Below are positions 15,568-23,348 of a stretch of DNA of 64,000 nt, in pieces. How positions within the stretch are numbered: position 1 is the first letter of the stretch; every line of letters begins with the position of its first letter. The translations under genes were made by a program, and so were the position numbers. Source of the stretch: a bacterium (lineage in GTDB: Bacteria; Hinthialibacterota; Hinthialibacteria; OLB16); NCBI GenBank assembly GCA_022072055.1, contig JAJVIK010000004.1, positions 150,820 to 214,819 on the forward strand, read 5' to 3'. The notes beneath the pieces are model-generated. The model saw only the letters and a list, made by a program, of their open reading frames with translations, searched no databases and was not told the origin of the DNA.

Positions 15568-17268
15568 ATGACCCCTGACCAAATCCCAGATTATCTCCTC
15601 AATACCCTCTATTTCATCCTTGTTCTCGGAGTCGCGGTGGTCATCCATGAAGCGGGGCATTTTATCGCCGCCCGGCTCTCCGGAATCCGGGTGGAAAAAT
15701 TCTCCGTGGGCTTCGGAAAGGCCCTTTTCAGCTTTAAGCGGGGGGAGACCGAGTACATCCTCGCGCCCATCCCGATGGGGGGGTATGTCAAGCTCGCCGG
15801 GGACAACCCGGCGGAGATCACCGGGCGACAGGATGAGTTCTACTCGATTTCGCCCTGGCGCAGAATCCCGACGATCGTGGCCGGCCCGCTGGCCAATGTG
15901 GTGGGGGCCTTCGCGATCTTTTTCGCCCTGGCGTTTCTCTTTGGGAAGGCTTACGACCAAAACGTGGTTGGGAAGGTGATTCCCGGGAGCCTGGAGGATG
16001 AGGCCGGGCTGCGTAAGAACGATGTCATCCTTTCGGTGAATGGAGCGAATGTCGAGGACTGGGAAGACTACCTCACGGCCACGAATAAAGCTCGTGAGGC
16101 CCATCAGGAATCGGTCGAAATTGGGATCAAGCGAGCCGAGGAGGTTCTGAAGGTTACCCTTCCGCTCTACTCCGAGGAGCGCGACAACCGGATGGTCCTG
16201 TCCCTTGTCGACCCGGCCGGGCCGGGGTTTGGGGCAGGTCTACGATCGGGAGACCGGATCCTATCGATTGATGGTAAGGCCCCGGAGTCCTGGGCCGCCT
16301 TTCGTCGCGTGGCGCAGAACCTGACCGAAACCAAGCCGGAAGGGATGGCGGCCAGGACCGTGTCGGTCTCTTGGCGGACCCCCGCCGGAGAGGTGAAATC
16401 CGCCTCGGTCACCCCCTCCATCATCAAGAATGAGAGCGGCGAATATGTCACCCTGATGGGACTAGGGGCGGCCGCCCTGGGCATCAGCCCGAAGGTCATT
16501 CCGAGGGTCGCCGCCAGCGTACGCGGTTTCCCCGCAGCGGATCTGGACCTTCGCCCCGGCGCGGAAATCCTCGCCATCAATGGCGAGATGGTCGACAATG
16601 TCGATGACCTTCAGGAGCAAATCGCCTTCTCTTACACCATCCCCGAGGGCCAATCAGTCGAGGAAGCGAAACCGGTTCCGTTTGAACTGACCTGGAGGAA
16701 CCCGGACGAGCAGGAAATTCAGAGCGCCAAGGTGACGCCCAAGATCGAGGTCACCTACATGCCGAGCGAGATCGGGCTTCAGTCCGCGAAACAGGTCGCC
16801 ATCGCGCAACTGGGTGTGACTTTTGAGGAATCCTCCCGCGAACTTGGCCTGATCGAAAGCCTCCAAGAAGGCGTGACCGGGACCATTGGGGCCTGTGTGG
16901 AAACCTTCATGGTTCTCAAGGGGCTGGTCACTCGGCGAGTGAACCATAAGGTCCTGGGCGGGCCGGTGGCCATCTTCCAACTCTCAGCTCGGATCGGAAA
17001 GGAAGGTCTCCGGAAGCTGTTCTGGTTCTGCGCGATGCTCCAGGCCAACCTGGCGCTGCTGAATCTGCTTCCGATTCCGGTGCTCGATGGGGGCCATTTG
17101 GTGGTGGCGCTTTCGGAGGGGGTCAGCCGAAGGACTTTTTCCCTGAAGACCCGAGAGGCGATTCAATGGGTGGGACTGGCAATCCTGCTGCCCCTGTTCG
17201 CCTTTGTTTTCTATAACGACTTTGACCGACTTGGCTTGTTCGACTGGATCAAGGAGCTGGTGTCTTGA
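15568..17268 (+). CDS. rseP: RseP-family site-2 intramembrane metalloprotease
   Basis: 566 residues, longer than E. coli RseP (450) because of extended PDZ-like repeats. Residues 27-31 are HEAGH in the first membrane segment (zinc ligands and catalytic Glu), followed by RVEKFSVGFGKAL and PIPMGGYVKLAGD. PDZ-like modules occur around residues 130-180 (VIPGSLEDEAGLRKNDVILS), 205-245 (GPGFGAGLRSGDRILSIDG) and 310-350 (ADLDLRPGAEILAINGEM). The C-terminal NLALLNLLPIPVLDGGHLVV carries the third metal ligand. The protease cleaves membrane anti-sigma factors or leftover signal peptides. It is co-transcribed with proS (4-base overlap), as in many bacteria where rseP and proS neighbour each other. Confidence 0.94.
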   Translation: MTPDQIPDYLLNTLYFILVLGVAVVIHEAGHFIAARLSGIRVEKFSVGFGKALFSFKRGETEYILAPIPMGGYVKLAGDNPAEITGRQDEFYSISPWRRIPTIVAGPLANVVGAFAIFFALAFLFGKAYDQNVVGKVIPGSLEDEAGLRKNDVILSVNGANVEDWEDYLTATNKAREAHQESVEIGIKRAEEVLKVTLPLYSEERDNRMVLSLVDPAGPGFGAGLRSGDRILSIDGKAPESWAAFRRVAQNLTETKPEGMAARTVSVSWRTPAGEVKSASVTPSIIKNESGEYVTLMGLGAAALGISPKVIPRVAASVRGFPAADLDLRPGAEILAINGEMVDNVDDLQEQIAFSYTIPEGQSVEEAKPVPFELTWRNPDEQEIQSAKVTPKIEVTYMPSEIGLQSAKQVAIAQLGVTFEESSRELGLIESLQEGVTGTIGACVETFMVLKGLVTRRVNHKVLGGPVAIFQLSARIGKEGLRKLFWFCAMLQANLALLNLLPIPVLDGGHLVVALSEGVSRRTFSLKTREAIQWVGLAILLPLFAFVFYNDFDRLGLFDWIKELVS

Positions 17269-19037
17269 ATTTGCTTGTCCGCTTTTCCAAAGCCTTTCAA
17301 CCGACCTTAAAAGAAGTTCCAAAAGACGCCGAGGTGGCGAGCCATGTGCTCATGCTTCGCGCGGGCATGATGAGGATGCTTTCGGCGGGCCTCTACACTT
17401 ATTTGCCGCTCGGACTCCGGGTGATTCAAAAGGTCGCGGAGATTGTCCGCGAGGAGATGAATCGAGCCGGGGCGCAGGAGGTCCAGATGCCGACCCTCCA
17501 ACCCGACACGCTGTGGAAACAGAGCGGGCGCTGGGAGGACATGGGGCCGGAGTTGATGCGTCTTGTGGACCGGAATGAGCGACACTTTGTGCTCGGCCCG
17601 ACTCATGAGGAGGTGATCACCGCCCTGGTCTCGGGCGCGGTGGCCTCCTACCGGGATCTGCCCAAGAATTTGTATCAAATCCAGACCAAGTTTCGGGATG
17701 AAGTGCGCCCTCGCTTCGGGGTGATGCGCGCCCGCGAGTTTCTGATGAAGGACGCCTACAGCTTCGACCGGGATGAACAAGGCTGCGAACATTCCTATTG
17801 GGAGATGTACCGCGCCTATGACCGCATCTTCCGTCGCTGTGGGCTGGAAACACGGGCGGTGGCGGCGGACACGGGGGCCATTGGGGGGAAGTTCTCGCAT
17901 GAATTCATGGCTCTCGCCGAGGCGGGCGAGGCGGAGATCGCGGTGTGCGACGGGACCGACTTCGCCGCCAATCTGGAGGTTTGTCCCACGCTTCCTCCTC
18001 CGCCCTTCGCCCAGCGGTCCTCGCTTCCCCCGGCGGAGCTGATCGACACACCGGGGCGCGCCACCATCGAAGAGGTCACCGCGCTGCTCGGCAAGAAGGC
18101 CAACGAGCTGGTCAAAACCCTGCTTTTCACAGCCAAGGACCGTCACGTGGCGGTTCTGGTGCGCGGAGACCGTGAGGCGAATGGGGTCAAGGTCTCTCGA
18201 GAGATCGGGGCGCTTGCTCAAATGTCCGATCCCGAGACAGTCCGCCGACTCACCCGCGCCGAGGTGGGGTATGCCGGTCCCATCGGCCTCGATCCGAGCG
18301 TCGAGATCTGGGCCGACCCCGAGGTGATGGCCATGCCCGAGGCGGTCACCGGCGCGAATCAGACCGGCAAACACTATCTCCATGTCGTTCCGGGCCGGGA
18401 TTTCAAGCCATCCGGGGTCTTGGACCTGCGCTGGGCTGTCGCGGGAGACCTGTGCGCGGATCATCCCGACAGACCGATTCGGATCGTTCGTGGGATCGAG
18501 GTCGGACAGGTGTTCAAGCTCGGGCTGAAATACAGCACGGCCCTGGAGGCCAACTTCCAGGATGAAGACGGCTCCCAGAAGCCGATGGTGATGGGGTGCT
18601 ACGGGATCGGGGTGACGCGCACCGTGGCGGCGGTCATCGAACAGCATCACGATGAGAAGGGAATCATCTGGCCGGTCAGCGTGGCGCCCTGTGATGTCCA
18701 TGTGCTCTCGCTGGGAGCGCACTTGCCCGAGGTGGCGGAGGCAAGCGACCGGCTGGCGCGCGAAATCCATGCCGCGGGTCTGGATGTGTTCTATGATGAC
18801 CGAGAGGAGCGCCCGGGGGTCAAGTTCAAGGACGCCGACCTGATCGGGGTTCCCTTCCAGGTCGCGGTCGGTCAGAAATCCCTCGCCAAGGGGGTATGCG
18901 AGGTCACCCGTCGCGCGGACGGAACTCGCGAGGAGGTCCCTCTTGAAAAGGCGGTTTCTGTTTTACAATCCCTGCGTGAATCGGAATTGAGACGGCTCGC
19001 ATTGGCCGAGGAGGACGCCCTCGCGGCGGTTCTGTGA
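17265..19037 (+). CDS. proS: Proline--tRNA ligase (bacterial type, with editing domain)
   Basis: 590 residues. The start is a TTG at 17265, overlapping the rseP stop (TTGA) and preceded by AAGGAG; the initial sequence MNLLVRFSKAFQPTLKEVP matches normal ProRS N-termini. Class II motif 1 spans GLRVIQKVAEIVREEMNRAGAQEV, motif 2 YQIQTKFRDEVRPRFGVMRAREF, motif 3 PMVMGCYGIGVTRTVAAVIE. Between motifs 2 and 3 lies the INS editing domain (TPGRATIEEVTALLGKKANE, LVRGDREANGVKV), which hydrolyses Ala-tRNA(Pro). The C-terminal anticodon-binding domain follows. It charges tRNA(Pro) in the cytosol. The low-efficiency TTG may couple its translation to rseP. Confidence 0.96.
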   Translation: MNLLVRFSKAFQPTLKEVPKDAEVASHVLMLRAGMMRMLSAGLYTYLPLGLRVIQKVAEIVREEMNRAGAQEVQMPTLQPDTLWKQSGRWEDMGPELMRLVDRNERHFVLGPTHEEVITALVSGAVASYRDLPKNLYQIQTKFRDEVRPRFGVMRAREFLMKDAYSFDRDEQGCEHSYWEMYRAYDRIFRRCGLETRAVAADTGAIGGKFSHEFMALAEAGEAEIAVCDGTDFAANLEVCPTLPPPPFAQRSSLPPAELIDTPGRATIEEVTALLGKKANELVKTLLFTAKDRHVAVLVRGDREANGVKVSREIGALAQMSDPETVRRLTRAEVGYAGPIGLDPSVEIWADPEVMAMPEAVTGANQTGKHYLHVVPGRDFKPSGVLDLRWAVAGDLCADHPDRPIRIVRGIEVGQVFKLGLKYSTALEANFQDEDGSQKPMVMGCYGIGVTRTVAAVIEQHHDEKGIIWPVSVAPCDVHVLSLGAHLPEVAEASDRLAREIHAAGLDVFYDDREERPGVKFKDADLIGVPFQVAVGQKSLAKGVCEVTRRADGTREEVPLEKAVSVLQSLRESELRRLALAEEDALAAVL

Positions 19038-19040
19038 ACG

Positions 19041-19376
19041 ATGGCTTATGAAATGCGCGACCAGGATGGCGCCACAATCGTGGAGGTGATGGGCGAGCTG
19101 GACGTGGCCACCGCCACCGAGCTCACCGACTATCTGAGCGGCCTCCTGAAGAAGTTCCCGCGGAAGGTGGTCCTCGACCTGACCGGAGTGGGGTACATGG
19201 CCTCCAGCGGGCTGGCGATGCTGGTGGCCTCTCTCAAGAAGTCCCGAGAGATGCGTGTGCCCTTCGGCATTTGCGGCATCTCGCCGGTCGTGCGTCACTC
19301 GATCGAGGTCGCCGCGCTGGATGAGGTCCTGCCGATCTACAAGGATGTGAGCGACGCGCTTCGGAAGCTCTCCTGA
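19041..19376 (+). CDS. STAS-domain anti-sigma factor antagonist
   Basis: 111 residues, three bases after the proS stop. MRDQDGATIVEVMGELDVAT, LDLTGVGYMASSGLAMLVAS and SIEVAALDEVLPIY form a SpoIIAA/RsbV-type STAS fold. The phosphorylatable Ser is in the ASSGL motif, which is normally modified by an HPK-like anti-sigma kinase; the dephosphorylated form releases the sigma factor. No kinase or sigma factor is adjacent, so the partner is unknown. Co-transcription with rseP, itself an anti-sigma-processing protease, may reflect a link to envelope stress signalling; that is inference. Confidence 0.93.
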   Translation: MAYEMRDQDGATIVEVMGELDVATATELTDYLSGLLKKFPRKVVLDLTGVGYMASSGLAMLVASLKKSREMRVPFGICGISPVVRHSIEVAALDEVLPIYKDVSDALRKLS

Positions 19377-19399
19377 GGCGTCCTCGCGCTTTCAAACAA

Positions 19400-19420
19400 C
19401 CGCCCGCTGCTATCGGGCGG
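19400..19420 (+). terminator. Hairpin between STAS gene and the next transcription unit
   Basis: CCGCCCG - CTGCTAT - CGGGCGG, a perfect 7-bp stem with a 7-base loop, 24 bases after the STAS stop. No U-tract follows, so termination would not be of the strict intrinsic type. Confidence 0.45.
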
Positions 19421-19448
19421 GTCAGCTTGTCCGTTGAGGTGGTTCGCC

Positions 19449-21818
19449 ATGAAACAACTCGTTCCGTTTTGCCTCCTCGTCGTTCTCTCCGCTCCCCTCG
19501 CTCAAGCCTCGGATCTGCAACTCTCCGAGGCGGTGATTGTCACCCGTCCCGGCGAGGTTCCCTCGGCGGAGCGCGCGGCGGCGGAAACGTTGGCGCTTGA
19601 GATGGAGAAGCGCTTGGGCGCGCGTCCCACGACGACAAGCGAATGGCCGGAGGGGAGCAAGCCGGTGATCGTGGTCAGCGCGCGCGTGGCGGGAAAGGTC
19701 TGGGACCGTGAGCTGCCCATCAGGAGCGGCGAATCTCTCCCCGAAACGCGGGCCGAGGGGTATCGCGTGCATGTGGATTTGAGCGACTCCGCCAAACCGG
19801 TGGTGTGGGTGGTCGGCGCGGACCCGCGCGGGACTGTTTTTGGAGTGGGCTATCTCCTGCGACAGATGCGTGCGGCGCAGGGGATGGCGCTCGTTCCGGC
19901 GGACTTGGACCACGCGACCTCCCCGGCCTATCCGATCCGCGGGCACCAGCTCGGCTACCGTCCGCGCGCCAACAGCTGGGATGCCTGGACCCTGGAGCAA
20001 TTCGAGGACTATATCCGCGAGCTTGCCTTGTTCGGAACCAACTGCATCGAGAACATTCCGTTCCAGGACTCCGATCCGGGTCCGCACATGAAGCTCACGC
20101 GTGATGAGATGAACATCCGCATGGGAGAAATTTGCGCCAAGTATGACCTGGACTACTGGGTCTGGACCCCGGCGGAGTTCCCGCTTGAGGATGAGGTCAA
20201 GCGGAAGGAGATGCTGGCGCGTCACGAAGCCTTCTATCGCGCCTGTCCGCGGCTGGATGGGGTCTTTGTCCCAGGGGGTGATCCGGGCGACAACCACCCC
20301 AGGCATGTCATGCCGTTTCTCAAGGAGCTCGCCGACCTGCTCGCCAAGTATCACCCCCGGGCGGGGGTCTGGGTGTCGATGCAGGGCTTTGAACCGGAGA
20401 AGGTGGATTATGTCCATGAGTACATCGATCGGGAGAGGCCCAAATGGCTTCGGGGTCTGGTGGCGGGCCCCTCCGCGCCGCCGCTTTCGGAGACCCGCCG
20501 ACGTCTCCCCAAGGAGTACATGCTCCGGGACTACCCGGACATCACCCACAACACCCGCGCGCAGTATCCGGTCTTCTGGTGGGATCCGGCGCTGGCCGCC
20601 ACCCTCGGGCGCGAGGCCATCAACCCTCGTCCCGTCGATTATGCGGGGATCCTGCGCCACACGATCCCTTACACCGACGGGTTCCTTTCGTATTCGGATG
20701 GGGTGCATGACGATGTCAACAAACTGCTTTGGTCCCTCTTGGGTTGGGACCCGGACATGCCGGTGCGGGTTGCGATGATTGAGTATTCGCGCTTTTTCTT
20801 CGGGGACCGCGCGGCCGAGCGCGCCGCCGATGGGATTCTCGCGCTGGAGAGCAACTGGCATGGGAGTTTGGCGGACAACGGCGCCGTGGATGGAACCCTT
20901 GCCTTGTGGGCCGCCCTTGAGAAGGAATTTCCTGAGAATTCCGACAACTGGCGCTGGCTGTGCCTTGTTTTTCGCGCCTACTATGACGCCTACACCCGCC
21001 ACCGTCTGATTTACGAGAACGAGCTGGAGAAGGAGGCCTGCCGCGCGCTTGAGGCAGCTCCTCAAGTCGGCTCCGAGGCCGCAATGAAGGAGGCGCTCGC
21101 GATCCTGCGACGAGGGGAGACCGAGCGGGTAAAGAGCGACTGGCGGGATCACATCTTTGAGCTCGCGCAACGTCTCTTCGACACCATCGCCCTTCAGACC
21201 AGCGTCCCAAAATACGGCGCGAGCGGGGCGGAGCGCGGGGCCTCGCTGGATTTCGTGGATCGACCGCTGAACAATTTGTGGTGGTATGAGGATGAGTTCG
21301 CCGCCATCAAGAAGTTCGACTCCGAGGCCAAGAAGCTCGAGCGGCTGGCGATTCTGGCCTCCTGGGAGAACCCCGGACCGGGGAGCTTTTATGATGACGT
21401 GGGGGACATCGCCCAGTCCGAGCATGTGATCTTCGGGGAGGACGCCAACACCGATCCCTTGTTTGAGCGAAACCCCTGTCCGGGGTTCATGTGGTGGGAG
21501 GGCGGACTCTCTCGCCGTCGGAATTCCTGGCCGGCGTACATGGACCTCTTAATCGGCATGCGCTATGACGGGCTCGATCCGAGCGGAAACTACACGGTCC
21601 GCATCACCGGCCAGCGGGACAGCAAGCTGCGGATCGATGGGGAGTTGGCGGAGCCGACGGTCTACTCCCAGAACATCGGGGAGTTCAAGGAGTTCCCGGC
21701 GCCGAGGAAGGCGCTTGAGGATGGCACGATTCTGTTAACCTGGGACAAGCTCGACGAGGCCCACCTCAACTGGCGCCAACAGTCGCACGTGGCGGAGGTG
21801 TGGTTGTTGAAGAGATAG
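19449..21818 (+). CDS. Large secreted glycosidase-like protein (GH20b/GH67-N helper fold)
   Basis: About 789 residues from the ATG at 19449 (GAGGTGG site 7 bases upstream). Signal peptide MKQLVPFCLLVVLSAPLAQA. Residues about 20-150 match the zincin-like helper fold found before GH20 and GH67 barrels (SAERAAAETLALEMEKRLG, VVGADPRGTVFGVGYLLRQM). The barrel begins YPIRGHQLGYRPRANSWDAW, a motif shared with alpha-glucuronidase-like families, then LALFGTNCIENIPFQD, DYWVWTPAEFPLED and LDGVFVPGGDPGDN. The C-terminal half is helical, ending in a beta-rich domain. Activity on uronate- or hexosamine-containing glycans is likely, but the family is uncharacterised and I cannot assign catalytic residues with confidence. 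Confidence 0.78.
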   Translation: MKQLVPFCLLVVLSAPLAQASDLQLSEAVIVTRPGEVPSAERAAAETLALEMEKRLGARPTTTSEWPEGSKPVIVVSARVAGKVWDRELPIRSGESLPETRAEGYRVHVDLSDSAKPVVWVVGADPRGTVFGVGYLLRQMRAAQGMALVPADLDHATSPAYPIRGHQLGYRPRANSWDAWTLEQFEDYIRELALFGTNCIENIPFQDSDPGPHMKLTRDEMNIRMGEICAKYDLDYWVWTPAEFPLEDEVKRKEMLARHEAFYRACPRLDGVFVPGGDPGDNHPRHVMPFLKELADLLAKYHPRAGVWVSMQGFEPEKVDYVHEYIDRERPKWLRGLVAGPSAPPLSETRRRLPKEYMLRDYPDITHNTRAQYPVFWWDPALAATLGREAINPRPVDYAGILRHTIPYTDGFLSYSDGVHDDVNKLLWSLLGWDPDMPVRVAMIEYSRFFFGDRAAERAADGILALESNWHGSLADNGAVDGTLALWAALEKEFPENSDNWRWLCLVFRAYYDAYTRHRLIYENELEKEACRALEAAPQVGSEAAMKEALAILRRGETERVKSDWRDHIFELAQRLFDTIALQTSVPKYGASGAERGASLDFVDRPLNNLWWYEDEFAAIKKFDSEAKKLERLAILASWENPGPGSFYDDVGDIAQSEHVIFGEDANTDPLFERNPCPGFMWWEGGLSRRRNSWPAYMDLLIGMRYDGLDPSGNYTVRITGQRDSKLRIDGELAEPTVYSQNIGEFKEFPAPRKALEDGTILLTWDKLDEAHLNWRQQSHVAEVWLLKR

Positions 21819-21908
21819 AAGACTTGGCGCGTCATTCTCACGCAATCGGGAATCCAGAACGCTCCGAGCCGCGCGCGTGAGCAAGCGCTTGGGGAGGGAA
21901 CCGCTCCC

Positions 21909-22199
21909 TTAGGGTCGCGGCTTGGTTTGGGCGCGGCTCAGATCCTCCTCGATTCTCTCGGCGAGGAAGACTTTGAGTAGAGATTGATAGGGAACACCTC
22001 TCTTATTGGCCAGGACCTTCAGGGCAGCGATGATCGACTCCGGTAGACGCAATGAGATCGTTTTGGTCGAGGGCTTCAAATTCGGAAACACAGTCCTCGC
22101 GGCTTTTGACCAGTCGATGAACTCAGTGGAATCCCGGCTCGCCCAGAACTCGCGCTCCTCATCCTCGGTCTTGAATTTCGGAATCCGTTGCCTAGTCAT
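21909..22199 (-). CDS. brnA: BrnA-like antitoxin (CopG/RHH)
   Basis: 96 residues; ATG overlaps the BrnT stop (ATGA). IPKFKTEDEEREFWASRDST is the hallmark BrnA N-terminus and KTISLRLPESIIAALKVLAN the ribbon-helix-helix. BrnA binds BrnT tightly, blocking its RNase activity, and represses the operon. The order toxin-then-antitoxin is normal for this family. Confidence 0.93.
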   Translation of the reverse strand: MTRQRIPKFKTEDEEREFWASRDSTEFIDWSKAARTVFPNLKPSTKTISLRLPESIIAALKVLANKRGVPYQSLLKVFLAERIEEDLSRAQTKPRP

Positions 22200-22492
22200 G
22201 CTCGATAAACCTTTCGTTCTTTCCGGCTCATGTCGCGGGCCGATATGACGCGAATCCGTTTTCCACGCAGTGTGAACGCAACAAACAATTCCCGCCCCCT
22301 ATCAGTCTGTCCCAGCGCATGGAATTTCACTTCACCTCGAGAATGGCCGGGGTCCTCACTTACCACGAGGGGGTCGTTGAAGAAGACCTCTTCCGCCTCC
22401 AGGGTCGTAACACGATGCTTTTCCCAATTCTTCTCAGCGTTCCCTCCAGTCCAGTCAAACCCCGTGATTTCGGCGCTTTCGGCGGCTCTCAT
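22196..22492 (-). CDS. brnT: BrnT-like type II toxin (RelE-fold RNase)
   Basis: 98 residues. ITGFDWTGGNAEKNWEKHRV, TLEAEEVFFNDPLVV, LGQTDRGRELFVAFTLRG and RVISARDMSRKERKVY cover the entire BrnT fold, including the C-terminal R.ISAR catalytic strand. The family cleaves mRNA under stress; both partners here appear intact, unlike the HigBA-like pair at 9.6-10.2 kb. A small inverted repeat upstream is a candidate operator. Confidence 0.93.
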   Translation of the reverse strand: MRAAESAEITGFDWTGGNAEKNWEKHRVTTLEAEEVFFNDPLVVSEDPGHSRGEVKFHALGQTDRGRELFVAFTLRGKRIRVISARDMSRKERKVYRA

Positions 22493-22500
22493 TCACTGAC

Positions 22501-22514
22501 TGTCTATGATGACA
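22501..22514. promoter_or_regulatory. Inverted repeat upstream of brnT, candidate operator
   Basis: TGTC-TATGAT-GACA lies 8 bases upstream of the brnT ATG, inside an AT-richer stretch. BrnA-type ribbon-helix-helix repressors bind such short inverted repeats. Assignment is by position only. Confidence 0.35.
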
Positions 22515-22671
22515 ATATACGGGAAAAGGTGCTGCGCGCCTTGTCCGTGGGGGGACTCTCGACATAACATGAGCGAACTTCGGACAGTACTCCGTGGGGC
22601 TTTTCTGCTAGGATGTAGCGTCCTATCAAGAAACGACTCCACGTTACCGGAAGGATCGGCAGAGGCCCCCC

Positions 22672-22893
22672 ATGACCCTCGAAGAACGCTCCCGTGAACG
22701 TCGCAAGCGAATTGTGGTCAACCGCGCCAAGACCTGGGCGGAGGCGGAGGACTGGGACCTTAAGTTCTGGCAGGACCAAGGACCCGAGGCGCGCTTGTCG
22801 GCGCTTGTTGCGATTCGCAGGGATATCGAGCTTGTCCGGAAGGCGCGGAAAGAGCTTGGCCTGCCGGATATCGAGTGGGATGATGGGGAATGA
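22672..22893 (+). CDS. Small charged protein, partner of nucleotidyltransferase
   Basis: 73 residues, GGAAGGATC/AGAGG upstream of the ATG. Rich in Arg and Glu at the start (TLEERSRERRKRIVVNRAKT), with central WDLKFWQDQGPEARLSALVA and a C-terminal LPDIEWDDGE. Its stop overlaps the start of the following nucleotidyltransferase gene by four bases, the usual arrangement for two-gene stress or defence modules in which a small helical protein accompanies an AbiEii-like enzyme. I do not recognise the family; the pairing is the only functional clue. Confidence 0.8.
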   Translation: MTLEERSRERRKRIVVNRAKTWAEAEDWDLKFWQDQGPEARLSALVAIRRDIELVRKARKELGLPDIEWDDGE

Positions 22894-23348
22894 TGGAGAC
22901 TATTGAGGATTTCGAGGACTTTCTCGCGCTCCTTGAAAAACATCGCGTGCGGTATCTGATCATCGGCGGAATGGCCTTCATCCTTCACGCGAGGCCGAGG
23001 TACACGAAGGATATCGACATCTGGATTGATCCCGATCCCGCGAACATCGAGCTCGCCAACCAGGCCCTCGCGGGATTTGGGAGTCCTCACTTGCTTGACC
23101 CTTTCCACCCAGACGAAATGCTTCAGATTGGCGTCGCTCCGAACCGAATCGACTTGCTGCTGACAGTGGAAGGGTCCGACTTCAAGAGGGCCTTTGGGAC
23201 ACGCGTCAGGGCAGAGTATGGTCGAACGGAGGCGAACTGGATCGGCCTGGATGAATTGATCGAAATCAAGAGCCGGGTCGATGACCCACGCCATCAAGCG
23301 GATGTCCGCGTTCTGAAACGAGTCCGGGATCAACGCGGGGGAGTGTGA
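22890..23348 (+). CDS. Nucleotidyltransferase-fold protein (DUF6036/AbiEii-like)
   Basis: 152 residues. VRYLIIGGMAFILHARPRYT followed by KDIDIWIDPD gives the GG-x(n)-DhDhW signature of minimal nucleotidyltransferases; the third acidic residue is probably in NRIDLLLTVEG. A homologue occurs in this window at 57217-57681 (GAHAMAAHGHVRATKDLDIW). Such proteins are the enzymatic half of type IV-like toxin-antitoxin or phage-defence modules and of antibiotic-resistance-type enzymes; which applies here is not decidable. It converges on the radical SAM gene with a 19-base overlap. Confidence 0.85.
   Translation: MMETIEDFEDFLALLEKHRVRYLIIGGMAFILHARPRYTKDIDIWIDPDPANIELANQALAGFGSPHLLDPFHPDEMLQIGVAPNRIDLLLTVEGSDFKRAFGTRVRAEYGRTEANWIGLDELIEIKSRVDDPRHQADVRVLKRVRDQRGGV

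Noticed and set aside
17307-18770. A 487-codon minus-strand frame opposite proS
   Set aside because: proS is certain; the antisense frame has no motif.
19422-21425. A 667-codon minus-strand frame opposite the GH20b-type gene
   Set aside because: Shadow frame: no recognisable domain, and the plus-strand gene has signal peptide, ribosome binding site and family motifs.
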